The position numbers and the translations under genes were made by a program. From Thalassobacillus devorans MSP14 (GTDB taxonomy: Bacteria; Bacillota; Bacilli; Bacillales; Halobacillaceae): 64,000 bases of DNA. Shown one piece after another: positions 42,554 through 52,912 of the stretch (position 1 is the stretch's first letter; every line of letters begins with the position of its first letter). Location: contig NZ_KI543236.1 in NCBI RefSeq assembly GCF_000496835.1, forward strand, positions 1,654,773-1,718,772, given 5' to 3'. The notes below the pieces were generated by a model that did not search any database, was not told where the DNA came from, and saw only the letters and a program-made list of their open reading frames with translations.

Positions 42554-43219
42554 TTAATCACTTGCCGCCATTTTCTTTTCGATGAAAGATACTACTAAGG
42601 TCAACAAGAAGACTAGTATCAAGTAGTAAACAGCACTTACCAATAACCAGGTCATGTAATCAAAGGTATTGGCGCCCATAGTAGTAGCTGCTCCGAAAAT
42701 TTCAGTCAATCCAATAAATGCCGCAAGAGAAGAGTCCTTTAAACCGATAATAAACTGGTTGCCAAGTGGAGGCAGTGCTCTTCGAAATGCCTGCGGCAGA
42801 ATGATTCTTTTCATCGTCTGGTAACGGTTCATTCCAAGCGATCTGCCCGCTTCCGTCTGACCTTTTCCGATCGATTGTATCGACCCCCGGAAAATTTCTG
42901 CTATATAGGCCCCGTTGTGGAAAGCCAGACCTAATGTTGCCGACCAAAATCCTGAAATCATCGCTATCTCGGTCAGACCATAATAGAAAACAAATATTTG
43001 CACGATTAATGGTGTACCTCTAACGATAAAAATATAAAAGTTCGCTATCCATTCTAACACTTTAATTTTTGATATTTTCATTAATGCAAAAAATAGTCCG
43101 ATAAATATGGCAATGAAAATAGAAACAGCTGTCAGCTTCAAGGTTAGCCATGCAGCTTCAGCAAAAAGGTTTCTACTTTCTAATAACGCTTCACCAAATT
43201 TGATGATATTCAAGTACAA
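42554..43219 (-). CDS. Polar amino-acid ABC transporter permease
   Basis: This 221-aa HisM/GlnP-type permease has about five membrane segments and the cytoplasmic EAA loop EAGRSLGMNRYQTMKRIILPQ-like region that docks to the ATPase. The best start is TTG, after AGGAGGAGC. Only one permease gene is present, so it probably works as a homodimer. A terminator lies between it and the binding-protein gene. Confidence 0.9.
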   Translation of the reverse strand: MYLNIIKFGEALLESRNLFAEAAWLTLKLTAVSIFIAIFIGLFFALMKISKIKVLEWIANFYIFIVRGTPLIVQIFVFYYGLTEIAMISGFWSATLGLAFHNGAYIAEIFRGSIQSIGKGQTEAGRSLGMNRYQTMKRIILPQAFRRALPPLGNQFIIGLKDSSLAAFIGLTEIFGAATTMGANTFDYMTWLLVSAVYYLILVFLLTLVVSFIEKKMAASD

Positions 43220-43301
43220 AACGTTCAGCTCCTCCTCATACCATGCTATCGTGAGACCCTTAGGCCTAAAATCTAAGTGATTCTTATTATTTTAAAGTGT
43301 A

Positions 43302-43328
43302 AAAAGAGCACGCCGGGCGTGCTCTTTT
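43302..43328 (-). terminator. Intra-operon terminator after the binding-protein gene
   Basis: AAAAGAGCACG and CGTGCTCTTTT form an 11-bp perfect stem, with Ts on the minus strand. It should let the binding protein be made in excess over permease and ATPase. Confidence 0.85.
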
Positions 43329-43338
43329 ATTGACTTTT

Positions 43339-44151
43339 TCACTCTGGTTTTGTGGTGATATCTTCACCAAAATATTTTTTACTGATTTCCGTCAAAGTAC
43401 CATCTTCGCGAAGCTTTTTAATAGCTTCATTAATGGCTTCCAATAGTTTCTCGTTATCTTTTGCGACTGCTACTGCCTGTTCACTACGCTCAATCATTTC
43501 TTTCCCTTCGATATTCAAACCTTGGCCCATCGCTTCTTTACCGGTAAGAAAGTCCGTAATCACTGCATCATGACGACCTTTATCCAGTGATTGCAATGCC
43601 ACGACATCACTGTCGTAACTTTGAACCTTATCGGTAACCTGACTGGCGAATTTCGCATACGTAGAACCTTTGGAAACAGCAATTTCCTTTCCTTTTAAAT
43701 CTTCCAGGGTTTCTACATCACTATCGGGGCGAACAAAAATCTGGGCACCTGAGTAGTAGTAAGGGGTGGAGAAATCTACTTCCTCTTGACGTTCAGGGGT
43801 GATGGTGTGGCTGGCAACCGCGGCATCAAAACGACCGGTTTTTACACCTTCAACAATCGATGCAAACTTGAACTTCTTTTGATTAGGCTCTAATCCAAGC
43901 TCTTCTGCAATCGCATTAGCTACATCGATATCAAAACCTTCCATTTCTCCGGAAGGTCCAGTATAACTGAATGGACGGAATTCACCTGATGCAGCAAAGG
44001 TGAATTTTCCATCTTCCACTAAATTATATTCACTTCCACCTTGAGCCTCCCCATTCTGTTTTTGTTTCGATTCTTCCGATTCACCGGCACCACAGGCAGC
44101 AAGTGTGAAAATCATAATTACACTAAATAAGAACAAAGATATTTTTTTCAT
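43339..44151 (-). CDS. Amino-acid ABC transporter substrate-binding lipoprotein
   Basis: This family 3 solute-binding protein is exported and lipid-anchored: the signal ends in FTLAAC with Cys20. The mature part has GEFRPFSYTGPSGEMEGFDIDVANAIAEE-type ligand-site blocks and DFSTPYYYSGAQIFV. The ATG at 44151 is chosen because it gives a proper signal peptide and has GGAGTGG upstream; the longer frame does not. It is 270 aa. Cystine or another polar amino acid is a likely ligand by family resemblance only. Confidence 0.9.
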   Translation of the reverse strand: MKKISLFLFSVIMIFTLAACGAGESEESKQKQNGEAQGGSEYNLVEDGKFTFAASGEFRPFSYTGPSGEMEGFDIDVANAIAEELGLEPNQKKFKFASIVEGVKTGRFDAAVASHTITPERQEEVDFSTPYYYSGAQIFVRPDSDVETLEDLKGKEIAVSKGSTYAKFASQVTDKVQSYDSDVVALQSLDKGRHDAVITDFLTGKEAMGQGLNIEGKEMIERSEQAVAVAKDNEKLLEAINEAIKKLREDGTLTEISKKYFGEDITTKPE

Positions 44152-44396
44152 TTTCTCGTAACCCACTCCTTTTTCTTTTTTTGAATAAGCACACTCTTCA
44201 TCATACCAACCAATCTGACTTTTCTCAAAATTCATATCAGGCTATTATAGCGAACGAATCCTGTTTGAACCAGGAAGAGCATAGTAATCAGAGCTTTTCC
44301 TTAAAAATTCAGGGGGATACTCGACTTTTCAGCATTCAAGTAAACAAGAATCATCTCCACTTCTTTAATTAGCATTAAAAACTGTTTAATAAAAAA

Positions 44397-44429
44397 ATAC
44401 CCGACCATCCTGGGTAGATGATCGGGTAT
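44397..44429 (-). terminator. Terminator after engB
   Basis: A 13-bp stem with one wobble (ATACCCGACCATC / GATGATCGGGTAT) is followed by seven T on the minus strand. Confidence 0.9.
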
Positions 44430-44433
44430 GGAG

Positions 44434-45018
44434 CTAGTTCAAATAGGAAAGCATTGCTGTCCATGCTTTATCTTTGCCTTCGCCTGTCTCAGATGAAAAA
44501 GGAATAACTATATCCTCTTCTTCAACTTCGAGGGTTCTCCTTACCTCTTTTATATGTTGATCCCGTTTGTTTTTTGGAATTTTATCAAGTTTTGTAGCAA
44601 TCACCATTACCGGCAATTCAAAATATTTCAGGTAATCGTACATCATGATATCATCTTCGGTCGGCTGGTGACGAATATCGATGATTAAAGCGGTAGCTCG
44701 CAGATTTTCTCTCTCTGCGAAGTATTCCTCCATCATTTCGCCCCATTTTTTTCGTTCCTTCTTGGATACTTTGGCATACCCATAACCAGGAACGTCTACA
44801 AAATAAAACCTTTCATTTATTTTATAAAAATTCAATGTCTGAGTTTTTCCAGGTTTAGAAGAAGTCCTGGCAAGACTTTTCCTTTGAATCATTTTATTAA
44901 TAAAAGATGATTTACCGACATTTGATCTGCCTGCCAGTGCAATCTCAGGCAAGTGATCAGCCGGGTACTGCTTTTTACTGACAGCGCTGATGACAAGCTC
45001 AGCATCATTTACTTTCAT
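44434..45018 (-). CDS. engB: Ribosome biogenesis GTPase EngB (YsxC)
   Basis: EngB/YsxC is an essential GTPase for 50S assembly. G1 GRSNVGKSS is near residue 33, [12 protein letters not shown] is G3, and TKLDK is G4. The ATG at 45018 follows TGGAGGA and overlaps the lonA end by 14 bases, giving 194 aa. The lonA-engB coupling is as in B. subtilis. Confidence 0.97.
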   Translation of the reverse strand: MKVNDAELVISAVSKKQYPADHLPEIALAGRSNVGKSSFINKMIQRKSLARTSSKPGKTQTLNFYKINERFYFVDVPGYGYAKVSKKERKKWGEMMEEYFAERENLRATALIIDIRHQPTEDDIMMYDYLKYFELPVMVIATKLDKIPKNKRDQHIKEVRRTLEVEEEDIVIPFSSETGEGKDKAWTAMLSYLN

Positions 45019-47338
45019 TTTTATCCTCCAACAAGGCATGTTCTAGTACTTCATCCAAATGTTTGACTGGTACGTATTCTAAATCATCACGAACACTTTT
45101 CGGGATATCCTCTAAGTCTTTTTCATTATCCGCTGGAATAATGATTTTTCGAAGCCCTGCCCGATGAGCACTGAGGGATTTCTCTTTCAGACCTCCGATC
45201 GGCAATACCCGCCCGCGCAATGTAATTTCACCGGTCATCCCTACTTCTTTCCTGACCGGCCGACCCGTTAATGCTGAAACAAGCGCAGTTGCCATAGTAA
45301 TCCCGGCGGATGGGCCATCCTTTGGTGTAGCACCTTCGGGTACATGAATATGGATATCGTTCTTTTCAACAAAATCAACATCGATTTTTAATTCTTCTGC
45401 TCGAGAACGGATATAGCTGAAAGCTGCCTGAGCCGATTCTTTCATTACATCCCCAAGCTTGCCTGTCAAGGTAAGCTTACCTTTCCCCGGATATATCGAG
45501 ACCTCAATAGACAGTGTGTCTCCTCCTGCAGAGGTGTATGCCAAGCCAGTAGCCGTACCGATTTGGTCTTCCTCTTCCGCCTGTCCATAGCGATACTTTG
45601 GACGTCCTAATAATTCTTCTAATAACTTTTCCGTTACAACTACACGCTTCTTTTCACCTGCAACTATAACTTTTGCAGCCTTCCTGCAAATAGAGGCAAG
45701 TTCCCGCTCCAAATTACGAACGCCTGCTTCCCTGGTATAAGTTCTGATCAGTTTTAACAACGCTTCCTCCCGAAATTGCAATTGCCCTTTTGTCAAACCA
45801 TTTTCTTTAATTTGTTTTGGCAATAAATGTTCCTTGGCAATATGAAGCTTTTCAACTTCTGTATAGCCTGCAATTGATATGACTTCCATTCGATCCAGCA
45901 ATGGACCGGGAATAGCAGCCATATTATTGGCAGTTGCTACAAACATTACTTTGGAAAGATCATAACTTTCTTCAATAAAATGGTCACTGAACGTACTATT
46001 TTGTTCGGGATCGAGCACTTCCAGCATAGCTGCTGATGGGTCCCCGCGGAAATCACTTGCCATCTTATCAATTTCGTCCAGTAAGAAGACTGGATTAATG
46101 GATTCTGCCCGCTTCATCCCTTGAATAATCCGGCCAGGCATAGCTCCGATATATGTACGCCTGTGGCCACGAATTTCAGCATCATCACGGATTCCACCGA
46201 GGGAAACTCGTACAAACTTGCGGTTGACTGCCCTTGCAATCGATTTTGCCAGTGAAGTTTTACCGACACCCGGAGGTCCTACTAAACATAAAATAGGTCC
46301 TTTGATGGACTGTGTCAGCTGTTGGACAGCTAAATATTCTAATACCCGCTCTTTCACCTTTTCGAGTCCATAGTGATCTTCATCTAAAATCCTTTGAGCA
46401 TTGTGGATTTCTAAATTGTCTTCTGTCTCATTACTCCAAGGCAGCGATACTAGCCACTCGATATAATTGCGGATCACAGAGCTTTCAGCTGAACTTTGTG
46501 GTACCTTTTCATAGCGGCCTAGCTCTTTCATCGCTACTTCTTCAATACGTTCCGGCATGTCAGCCTCATGTATTTTTTCCCTTAATTCAGCTACTTCTCC
46601 ACTTTTTCCGTCTTTGTCTCCCAACTCACTCTGGATGGCTTTCATTTGTTCCCGCAGATAATATTCTTTTTGCGTTTTTTCCATGGAGCGTTTGACCCGT
46701 TGCCCGATTTTCTTTTCAATTTGAAGAACTTCTTTTTCATTGCTTATTTGTTCGATCAGATGACGCAATCGTTCTTTAACGTTTACCGTTTCCAAAACCG
46801 TTTGCTTTTCTTTCAGTTTCAATGGTAAATGGGAAGCTACCATGTCGGCTAAATGTCCTGGCTCATCGATATCAGATACCGTATCCAAAGTTTCTTTACT
46901 GATTTTTTTTGAGATTTTGATATATTGTTCGAAATGTTGTAATAGCGTACGCATTAGGGCTTCTTCTTCATTGATGTTTCCATGCTTGTCTTGATTTGTT
47001 TCTACATCCACAACATAAAACTCTTCATTGGATGAGAATTCAAGAATTTCAGCACGGACAAGCCCTTCCACAAGTACACGGTTTGTACCATTAGGAAGTT
47101 TAACCATTTGTTTCACTTTAGCTATCGTGCCAAATGGGTAAATATCATCTTGTGTTGGATCATCAATGTTCATTTCTTTTTGAGAAGCTAAAAATATCTC
47201 ATTATCATTCATCATTGCCTGCTCTAGGGCCTTGACGGATTTATCTCGACCCACATCTAGGTGTAACACCATAGAGGGGTATACAAGGAGCCCTCTTAGG
47301 GGCAGGAGGGGGATTTGTTTCTTTTGATTAGCTGTCAT
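45005..47338 (-). CDS. lonA: ATP-dependent Lon protease (LonA)
   Basis: LonA degrades damaged and regulatory proteins. It has an N-terminal substrate domain, the AAA+ module ([22 protein letters not shown]) and the protease domain with the catalytic Ser in KDGPSAGIT and the Lys in [11 protein letters not shown]. At 777 aa it is full length. The upstream region has one GGTCAAA heptad (47422-47428) near a TACAAT box; a complete CtsR tandem heptad is not present. The lonB gene found next to it in B. subtilis is missing. Confidence 0.98.
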   Translation of the reverse strand: MTANQKKQIPLLPLRGLLVYPSMVLHLDVGRDKSVKALEQAMMNDNEIFLASQKEMNIDDPTQDDIYPFGTIAKVKQMVKLPNGTNRVLVEGLVRAEILEFSSNEEFYVVDVETNQDKHGNINEEEALMRTLLQHFEQYIKISKKISKETLDTVSDIDEPGHLADMVASHLPLKLKEKQTVLETVNVKERLRHLIEQISNEKEVLQIEKKIGQRVKRSMEKTQKEYYLREQMKAIQSELGDKDGKSGEVAELREKIHEADMPERIEEVAMKELGRYEKVPQSSAESSVIRNYIEWLVSLPWSNETEDNLEIHNAQRILDEDHYGLEKVKERVLEYLAVQQLTQSIKGPILCLVGPPGVGKTSLAKSIARAVNRKFVRVSLGGIRDDAEIRGHRRTYIGAMPGRIIQGMKRAESINPVFLLDEIDKMASDFRGDPSAAMLEVLDPEQNSTFSDHFIEESYDLSKVMFVATANNMAAIPGPLLDRMEVISIAGYTEVEKLHIAKEHLLPKQIKENGLTKGQLQFREEALLKLIRTYTREAGVRNLERELASICRKAAKVIVAGEKKRVVVTEKLLEELLGRPKYRYGQAEEEDQIGTATGLAYTSAGGDTLSIEVSIYPGKGKLTLTGKLGDVMKESAQAAFSYIRSRAEELKIDVDFVEKNDIHIHVPEGATPKDGPSAGITMATALVSALTGRPVRKEVGMTGEITLRGRVLPIGGLKEKSLSAHRAGLRKIIIPADNEKDLEDIPKSVRDDLEYVPVKHLDEVLEHALLEDKNESK

Positions 47339-47529
47339 ATTTTGCGCACCTCCAAATGGAATAGCAATTCCTTACTTTTATCGTATTAAATAGCATGGAT
47401 ATTGTAAAATAAGTAAGGCCTTTTGACCGGTTTCTTCCTGGTTTTTAGTGTTACCTATGTAGTATATTTCATCCTTTATAACATGCTGTATCATCCATCT
47501 GCGATTATTTGAAGAGCAATAATGAAAGG

Positions 47530-47562
47530 AGGCCGCGCTACAGTCTGATTGCAGCGCGGCCT
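47530..47562 (-). terminator. Terminator after clpX
   Basis: AGGCCGCGCT pairs perfectly with AGCGCGGCCT around a 13-base loop between clpX and lonA. The T-run that follows is weak. Confidence 0.75.
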
Positions 47563-47601
47563 GAACCTTCAGCTCATTCGCTTTGACGATACCTATCCAC
47601 C

Positions 47602-48879
47602 TTATGCACTTTCTTTTGGTGATTCTTCATTATCATCCTGTACGGTTCCATCAGTCAATACCAGCTTCGGTTTTCCGTCTTCATTCAACACCGTTTCTTT
47701 GGTAATGATACATTTCTCAATATCATCCCGGGATGGCAGTTCATACATGACATCTAACATGATATTTTCAATGATGGAGCGTAAACCACGAGCTCCCGTT
47801 TTCCGCTCAATTGCTTTTCTCGCAATTTCACGAAGGGCATCTTCTTCAAATTCCAGCTCGACATCATCGATTTGTAACAATTTCTGGTACTGTTTAACAA
47901 GTGCATTCTTCGGTTGTGTAAGGATCTCAACCAAGGCATCTTCATCTAGAGGCAATAAGCTGCCAATAACCGGAAGTCGGCCGATGAATTCCGGAATCAA
48001 ACCATAACGAAGCAGATCTTCCGGCAGGATTTTGGAGAGTAATTGACCTTTATCCAATTCTTCGTTCGTATCTTCTGAACCGAAACCAATAACCTTCTTA
48101 CCAAGACGGCGTTTGATTATTTGATCGATCCCATCGAATGCACCACCGACAATGAATAAGACATTTGTGGTATCAATTTGAATGAACTCCTGATGTGGAT
48201 GCTTTCTTCCACCTTGAGGAGGAACACTTGCCGTAGTACCCTCGAGAATCTTAAGCAATGCCTGCTGAACCCCTTCCCCTGAAACATCACGAGTTATAGA
48301 AGGGTTCTCAGACTTACGTGCTACTTTATCAATTTCATCGATATAAATGATACCTTTTTCAGCTTTTTCTACGTCATAGTCTGCAGCCTGAATCAGTTTA
48401 AGCAGGATATTTTCTACATCCTCCCCTACATAACCAGCTTCAGTCAATGAAGTGGCATCAGCTATCGCAAATGGTACATTCAAAATACGTGCTAATGTTT
48501 GAGCTAGTAATGTTTTACCACTACCTGTCGGCCCAATCATACAGATATTACTTTTCGCGAGCTCGACATCATCGTTCTTAGGAGTGGCATTAACACGCTT
48601 ATAATGGTTATAAACTGCAACCGACAAATTCTTTTTCGCTTGATCCTGCCCGATGACATAATCATTCAGGATTTCACGGATTTCCTGCGGTTTAGGAACT
48701 TCCTTGAATTCTACTTCTTCTTCATTACCAAGTTCTTCTTCCACAATTTCAGTACATAATTCGATACACTCATCACATATATAAACACCTGGGCCAGCTA
48801 CAAGCTTTCGAACCTGCTCTTGGCTTTTCCCACAGAAAGAACATTTCAATTGTCCCTTTTCATCATTAAATTTAAACAT
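47602..48879 (-). CDS. clpX: ClpX unfoldase of the ClpXP protease
   Basis: ClpX recognises substrates and feeds them to ClpP. The N-terminal zinc domain has Cys13, Cys16, Cys35 and Cys38 (CSFC, CDEC). The Walker A is GPTGSGKT, Walker [10 protein letters not shown], and the ClpP-binding IGF loop appears as KVIGFGS. The ATG at 48879 (AAGGGGTG upstream) gives 425 aa; a TTG three codons earlier is not needed. Confidence 0.98.
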   Translation of the reverse strand: MFKFNDEKGQLKCSFCGKSQEQVRKLVAGPGVYICDECIELCTEIVEEELGNEEEVEFKEVPKPQEIREILNDYVIGQDQAKKNLSVAVYNHYKRVNATPKNDDVELAKSNICMIGPTGSGKTLLAQTLARILNVPFAIADATSLTEAGYVGEDVENILLKLIQAADYDVEKAEKGIIYIDEIDKVARKSENPSITRDVSGEGVQQALLKILEGTTASVPPQGGRKHPHQEFIQIDTTNVLFIVGGAFDGIDQIIKRRLGKKVIGFGSEDTNEELDKGQLLSKILPEDLLRYGLIPEFIGRLPVIGSLLPLDEDALVEILTQPKNALVKQYQKLLQIDDVELEFEEDALREIARKAIERKTGARGLRSIIENIMLDVMYELPSRDDIEKCIITKETVLNEDGKPKLVLTDGTVQDDNEESPKESA

Positions 48880-49037
48880 CCAATTCACCCCTTATTTATA
48901 TCAGCCAAAAAATCTATAATCATTTCGGTCTCACCAATTTGCAAACAGTTTCTTTAGCCTATCATAACAAATATAAGTTGGCATACAAAGTAAAACACTA
49001 TAAGAATGACACATTTTCTGTTACTTGCGTCAACCTC

Positions 49038-49066
49038 ATTATGTAGATTTGTTACAGATAAGTCAA
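49038..49066 (-). promoter_or_regulatory. Candidate clpX promoter
   Basis: TTGACT (49061-49066) and CATAAT (49038-49043) are 17 bases apart. A second, weaker pair (TTGTAT / TATGAT, spacer 16) is at 48961-48988. Confidence 0.55.
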
Positions 49067-49214
49067 ACAATAGAATATCACTAAATCCGACAAAAAATGT
49101 CGTTCTAAATACTGTCTGTCCCACTTCTTATAATATATGTAATGACAACCCACCTTCATTCTTACAGTTATAAATAGTCTATCTTTCCGGATGTCAATAT
49201 ATACATGGATATGA

Positions 49215-49246
49215 GAAAACAAGGCACGTTAAACGCGCCTTGTTTT
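49215..49246 (-). terminator. Terminator after tig
   Basis: AAAACAAGGC pairs with GCCTTGTTTT, with inner CG / CG pairs. Ts follow on both strands. Confidence 0.85.
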
Positions 49247-49257
49247 TGAATGATTGA

Positions 49258-50544
49258 TTATTTGGTTTTACTGTTGTTGACCAGCACATCGATTGCATTG
49301 CGGACTTTTAGATCTTCTTTGATCATGTCCGTGTTGCCACCTAGCATTTGTGTAAGATTAGCTACATCTGTTTGATACATTCCAGCCATGTTTTCCAACT
49401 CAGCGTTGACGTCTTCATCAGAAACTTCCACATTTTCTTCGTTAGCGATTGCTTCTAACGTCAAGTTAGTTTTAACCCGCTTTTCAGCATCTTCTTTCAT
49501 CTGTTCACGAAGACCGTCCTCATCAGAACCAGTGAACTGGAAATACATATCCTTAGTCATGCCTTGCATTTGAAGACGCTGCTCGAATTCCTGGATCATA
49601 CGGTCAAGTTCTGTATCAACCATTGCATCTGGAATTTCCACGTTCGCATTTTCTGATGCCTGCTGTACTAAAGAGTCACGCTTCGTATTTTCAGCGTCTG
49701 TCTTTTTCTGTTCTTCCAGGCGCTCACGGGTTTTCTTTTTCAAATCGTCTAATGATTCCACTTCTTCATCTACGTCTTTAGCGAATTCATCATCAAGTTC
49801 AGGCAGTTCTTTTGCCTTTACTTCATGGATTTTAACTTTGAAAGTTGCTTCCTTACCAGCTAGTTCTTCCGCATGGTATTCTTCCGGGAAAGTAACTTCC
49901 ACTTCTACTTCTTCTCCAGCTTTTTTACCCTGCAGCTGTTCTTCGAAGCCTGGAATGAAGCTTCCTGAACCGATTTCTAAGGAGTAGTTGTCTGCCTGGC
50001 CGCCTTCGAATGCTTCACCATCTACAAAGCCTTCAAAGTCCATAACTACTGTATCGCCTTCTTCTACTTCTCCTTCTTCTTTTACCACAAGCTCAGCTTG
50101 CTTCTCTTGAAGTGTTTTCAGTTCATTTTCGACATCTTCGTCGGTAACTTCTGTATCCATTTCCTCTACTTCAAGACCTTTGTATTCGCCAAGTTCTACT
50201 TCAGGCTTTACAGTAACTTCCGCTGTGAAAGTTACCCCTTTACCTTTTTCAATCTCTTGAACATCAACTTCCGGACGATCAACAGGTTCAATTTCAGTTT
50301 CCTGTACAGCGTTCATGTAAGCTTCAGGAAGAACGATATCCAAAGCATCCTGGTAGAGAGATTCTACACCAAAGCGCTGTTCAAAAAGCTTACGTGGCAT
50401 CTTCCCTTTACGGAACCCTGGCACCTGTACTTGCTTCACTACTTTTTTGAACGCTTGATCTAACGCACGATCAAATTCTTCGGCAGGGACTTCTACCGTA
50501 AGGACCCCTTGGTTACCTTCTTTTTTTTCCCATTTTGCTGACAT
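49258..50544 (-). CDS. tig: Trigger factor
   Basis: Trigger factor is the ribosome-bound chaperone and prolyl isomerase. The ribosome-binding loop GFRKGKMPR is near residue 45. The FKBP-type domain (about 150-245) contains [15 protein letters not shown], and the rest is the chaperone part. The ATG at 50544 follows TGGAGGG and gives 428 aa. The protein is strikingly acidic in its Glu-rich linkers, which would fit a salt-adapted host. Confidence 0.97.
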   Translation of the reverse strand: MSAKWEKKEGNQGVLTVEVPAEEFDRALDQAFKKVVKQVQVPGFRKGKMPRKLFEQRFGVESLYQDALDIVLPEAYMNAVQETEIEPVDRPEVDVQEIEKGKGVTFTAEVTVKPEVELGEYKGLEVEEMDTEVTDEDVENELKTLQEKQAELVVKEEGEVEEGDTVVMDFEGFVDGEAFEGGQADNYSLEIGSGSFIPGFEEQLQGKKAGEEVEVEVTFPEEYHAEELAGKEATFKVKIHEVKAKELPELDDEFAKDVDEEVESLDDLKKKTRERLEEQKKTDAENTKRDSLVQQASENANVEIPDAMVDTELDRMIQEFEQRLQMQGMTKDMYFQFTGSDEDGLREQMKEDAEKRVKTNLTLEAIANEENVEVSDEDVNAELENMAGMYQTDVANLTQMLGGNTDMIKEDLKVRNAIDVLVNNSKTK

Positions 50545-50714
50545 AAATATTCCCTCCAACATCTATGATTCCCTTTCGCCAACGGCGAGGTTCATTTTTT
50601 CTCTGATTCTATTTACATACGAATCTAAATTTGCAACCACTACATTATAACATAAAAGAAACACCTTTCAACATATGTAACCTTATCCATAAGGAAATTA
50701 CAATAAAGATAATG

Positions 50715-51695
50715 CTATTCTTCCATTATAAGAGTATAGTGCTGTTCACATAACAGAATTTCATGTTTGTATTCTTCCACATCTTCCACATCCTCGACGC
50801 CTGGGGATGGTAATTGCAAGTATTCATGACCAAGTTGTCTTAAAGCAGATACAATTTGGGGTACTTCTTCCTCTCTCGGAAATAATGGATAACGGACAAA
50901 TAGGTAACGATAAAGTAAATTTTGAACTATATCATACATTGTCGGATTCTTTTGTTCCATATCACCCAGCCTCATTTTCATTTGCTGCATTACATAATCG
51001 GAATGAAGCTCTTTCAGTTGGGACGGATTGATACGCTCCGTTAACCCGAACTTAGAAACCTCCATATTACGATTAATCTGATGTTCCTGAAACCATTGGA
51101 TAATCCCCGTTTTGATAATCGGGTGCAATCGCTCTGATGTAAGCAGGTCTTCAAATGGCTGGATATAAGGGGCAGCACTTAATTTTCTAAGTTTGATGAT
51201 CGAACGCCATTGCTTATGTATATCTTCTTCACTCAAGCCTTCAAAAAACTCATCTATTAACTTGTTATTTTGCTGTTCATCATCTTCCTGTACCAGCTTC
51301 CTGCTAACTTCATATAATTGCCAGAATTGAGTGCGCATTTGTTGAGGCATTTCTTCTTCCTGGAATACCTCATCCAAAAGACTGACTAATTCTTCATATC
51401 GGCTGGTTTGAAACAGAATCGTCAAATAAATATGTAGGTATTGATAATAATTATCCTCATCGTATTTCATAAGGTATTCACAAAGTTCCTCAGCAGCTTC
51501 ATACTTCCCAAGTTCCATTAAGCTGACAAGTTTTCCGGTTATGACATCGTGTGAGGCGACATCATGCTCAAACAATGGTTCAAAAGTTTCCAGCGCTTCC
51601 TCATAACGCTTTTCTTGTATGGCCTTTAATCCCTCATTTTCCAGCCTGGTTTTCCATTTGGGGAACATGACAATATTCCCTTGTTTCTTTTTCAT
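50715..51695 (-). CDS. ysoA: TPR-repeat protein YsoA
   Basis: The 326-aa protein has tetratricopeptide-like helices in its first half (RYEEALETFEPLFEHD, KYEAAEELCEYLMKYD, RYEELVSLLDEVF) and a less regular C-terminal half. It corresponds to YsoA, which follows tig in bacilli. Function is not known to me. The leu operon that lies nearby in B. subtilis is absent here; two tRNAs follow instead. Confidence 0.82.
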   Translation of the reverse strand: MKKKQGNIVMFPKWKTRLENEGLKAIQEKRYEEALETFEPLFEHDVASHDVITGKLVSLMELGKYEAAEELCEYLMKYDEDNYYQYLHIYLTILFQTSRYEELVSLLDEVFQEEEMPQQMRTQFWQLYEVSRKLVQEDDEQQNNKLIDEFFEGLSEEDIHKQWRSIIKLRKLSAAPYIQPFEDLLTSERLHPIIKTGIIQWFQEHQINRNMEVSKFGLTERINPSQLKELHSDYVMQQMKMRLGDMEQKNPTMYDIVQNLLYRYLFVRYPLFPREEEVPQIVSALRQLGHEYLQLPSPGVEDVEDVEEYKHEILLCEQHYTLIMEE

Positions 51696-51841
51696 AGGAC
51701 ACCCTTCCTAATCGCTCTATGTATTATTCTCTATTATCTTTCTATCTTTTCCCGACTTCAAGTAAAACAAACATTTTATTTATAAAAACCCCACCTGGAA
51801 TTTTATTACTATCAGGGTGCAGTTTTGTTTTTTAGGAAAAT

Positions 51842-51872
51842 AAAAAAAGCATTGGGGTTTCCCAACGCTTTG
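51842..51872 (-). terminator. Terminator after the tRNA genes
   Basis: AAAGCATTGGG pairs with CCCAACGCTTT (one wobble) and seven T follow on the minus strand. Confidence 0.88.
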
Positions 51873-51887
51873 TATGTAGTAATAAAA

Positions 51888-51964
<77 letters not shown>

Positions 51965-52031
51965 ATGTATTAGAAGATATAAGAATGATCCTATTAAGTT
52001 GTTTATGGGACACTACTATGGTTTTTAGAAG

Positions 52032-52102
52032 AGCGGGTGATGGGAATCGAACCCACATCATCAGCTTGGAAGGCTGAGGTTTTACCACTAAACTACACCC
52101 GC
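52032..52102 (-). tRNA. tRNA-Gly (TCC)
   Basis: A complete cloverleaf: acceptor GCGGGTG / CACCCGC, anticodon stem TCAGC with loop CTTCCAA (anticodon TCC), T-arm with GGTTCGATTCC. CCA is not encoded. Its first 31 bases are repeated 124 bp upstream next to the promoter. Confidence 0.97.
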
Positions 52103-52226
52103 ACAATAATAGATGATTGCTTTAAGCCAGGTTCACGTACAATCATGTCTCTTCCTCTGCCAGATGATTCATGGAAGTTAATCCGTCGAGACAACTCGCA
52201 GCTTATTCGGTGGATGCTTTGCTCGT

Positions 52227-52258
52227 GGCTGAGGTTTTACCACTAAACTACACCCGCA
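52227..52258 (-). pseudogene. Truncated 5' half of tRNA-Gly
   Basis: 32 bases are identical to the start of the intact tRNA-Gly (acceptor strand, D-arm and 5' anticodon stem) and end exactly at the first anticodon-loop base. The 124 bp between it and the intact gene are of unknown origin and match no tRNA. A TTGACA/TATAAT promoter lies just upstream, so this half sits where the original gene start should be. Confidence 0.85.
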
Positions 52259-52324
52259 TAGATCAGTTAAGTTCAAGGATTAAAATATGTATGTAACCGG
52301 ATGGTCGTTTTAGAGACAAGACTT

Positions 52325-52353
52325 ATTATATTAACTCTCTTTTAGTTTGTCAA
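52325..52353 (-). promoter_or_regulatory. Consensus promoter of the tRNA operon
   Basis: TTGACA (52348-52353) and TATAAT (52325-52330), 17 bases apart, give a perfect vegetative promoter reading into the truncated and then the intact tRNA genes. Confidence 0.85.
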
Positions 52354-52373
52354 CACCTAAATAGGTCAAAGGA

Positions 52374-52898
52374 TTAACCCTCTGACCTTAAAGATGTATC
52401 AAATTTCAAATCTATCGGTTGATGATTCATATTGTAATACTGCAGTTTTATATTGCTTTTATCCGTCCAGCTTAACAGTGCATAAGTAGGCTCCCTATGA
52501 TCCCGGGGCTGACGACAGCTGCCCGGATTAATGAACAGCCTATTGTCCACTTTTTCAGCACCTGCCATATGGGAATGGCCAAAACAGACAACATCTGCTC
52601 CCATTTCTTCAGCCCGGTAATTCAATGGCATTAATGTAGACTTTATATTGAAAAGATGTCCATGCGTAATGAAGAATGTCATGCCTTCGATAGTAAAAGA
52701 CTTTTCCTCTTTCATATCAGGATCAAAGTCTACGTTGCCTTTCACATAATAATAGTCTTGCAGCTCTTCAGAAGTGAGTTCAAGCTCAGAATCGCCGCAG
52801 TGAATCATACCATCTACTACCTCTTCATACCTTTGCTTTATTTCCAATACCTCTTTTGTCATTCCATGACTGTCACTCATAATCAGTATACTTGGCAT
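52374..52898 (-). CDS. ysnB: YfcE/MJ0936-type metallophosphoesterase (YsnB)
   Basis: A 174-aa calcineurin-like phosphoesterase. The metal-binding motifs DSHG, HCGD, GNVD, THGH and GHSH appear in order. Its substrate is unknown; phosphodiesterase activity is known for relatives. It lies 14 bp after rdgB at the end of the gerM-rph-rdgB-ysnB series, as in B. subtilis. Confidence 0.92.
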   Translation of the reverse strand: MPSILIMSDSHGMTKEVLEIKQRYEEVVDGMIHCGDSELELTSEELQDYYYVKGNVDFDPDMKEEKSFTIEGMTFFITHGHLFNIKSTLMPLNYRAEEMGADVVCFGHSHMAGAEKVDNRLFINPGSCRQPRDHREPTYALLSWTDKSNIKLQYYNMNHQPIDLKFDTSLRSEG

Positions 52899-52912
52899 AG
52901 AACATCCCCCTC

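Larger units (their letters stand above)
48880..49257. other. clpX-tig intergenic region
   Basis: The 378-bp A/T-rich gap holds the tig terminator and two candidate clpX promoters. I see no gene. A small palindrome GACAAAAAATGTC (49099-49111) is of unknown meaning. Confidence 0.6.

Noticed and set aside
47422-47428. GGTCAAA heptad upstream of lonA as a CtsR site
   Set aside because: CtsR needs a tandem heptad; only one is present, so it is not listed as an operator.
49099-49111. Palindrome GACAAAAAATGTC between clpX and tig as an operator
   Set aside because: Short, A/T-rich and without a known regulator; noted in the region entry only.
51784-51822. A second terminator after tRNA-Arg
   Set aside because: The stem is short with a bulge (CACCCTG / CAGGTG); the stronger hairpin at 51842-51872 explains termination.
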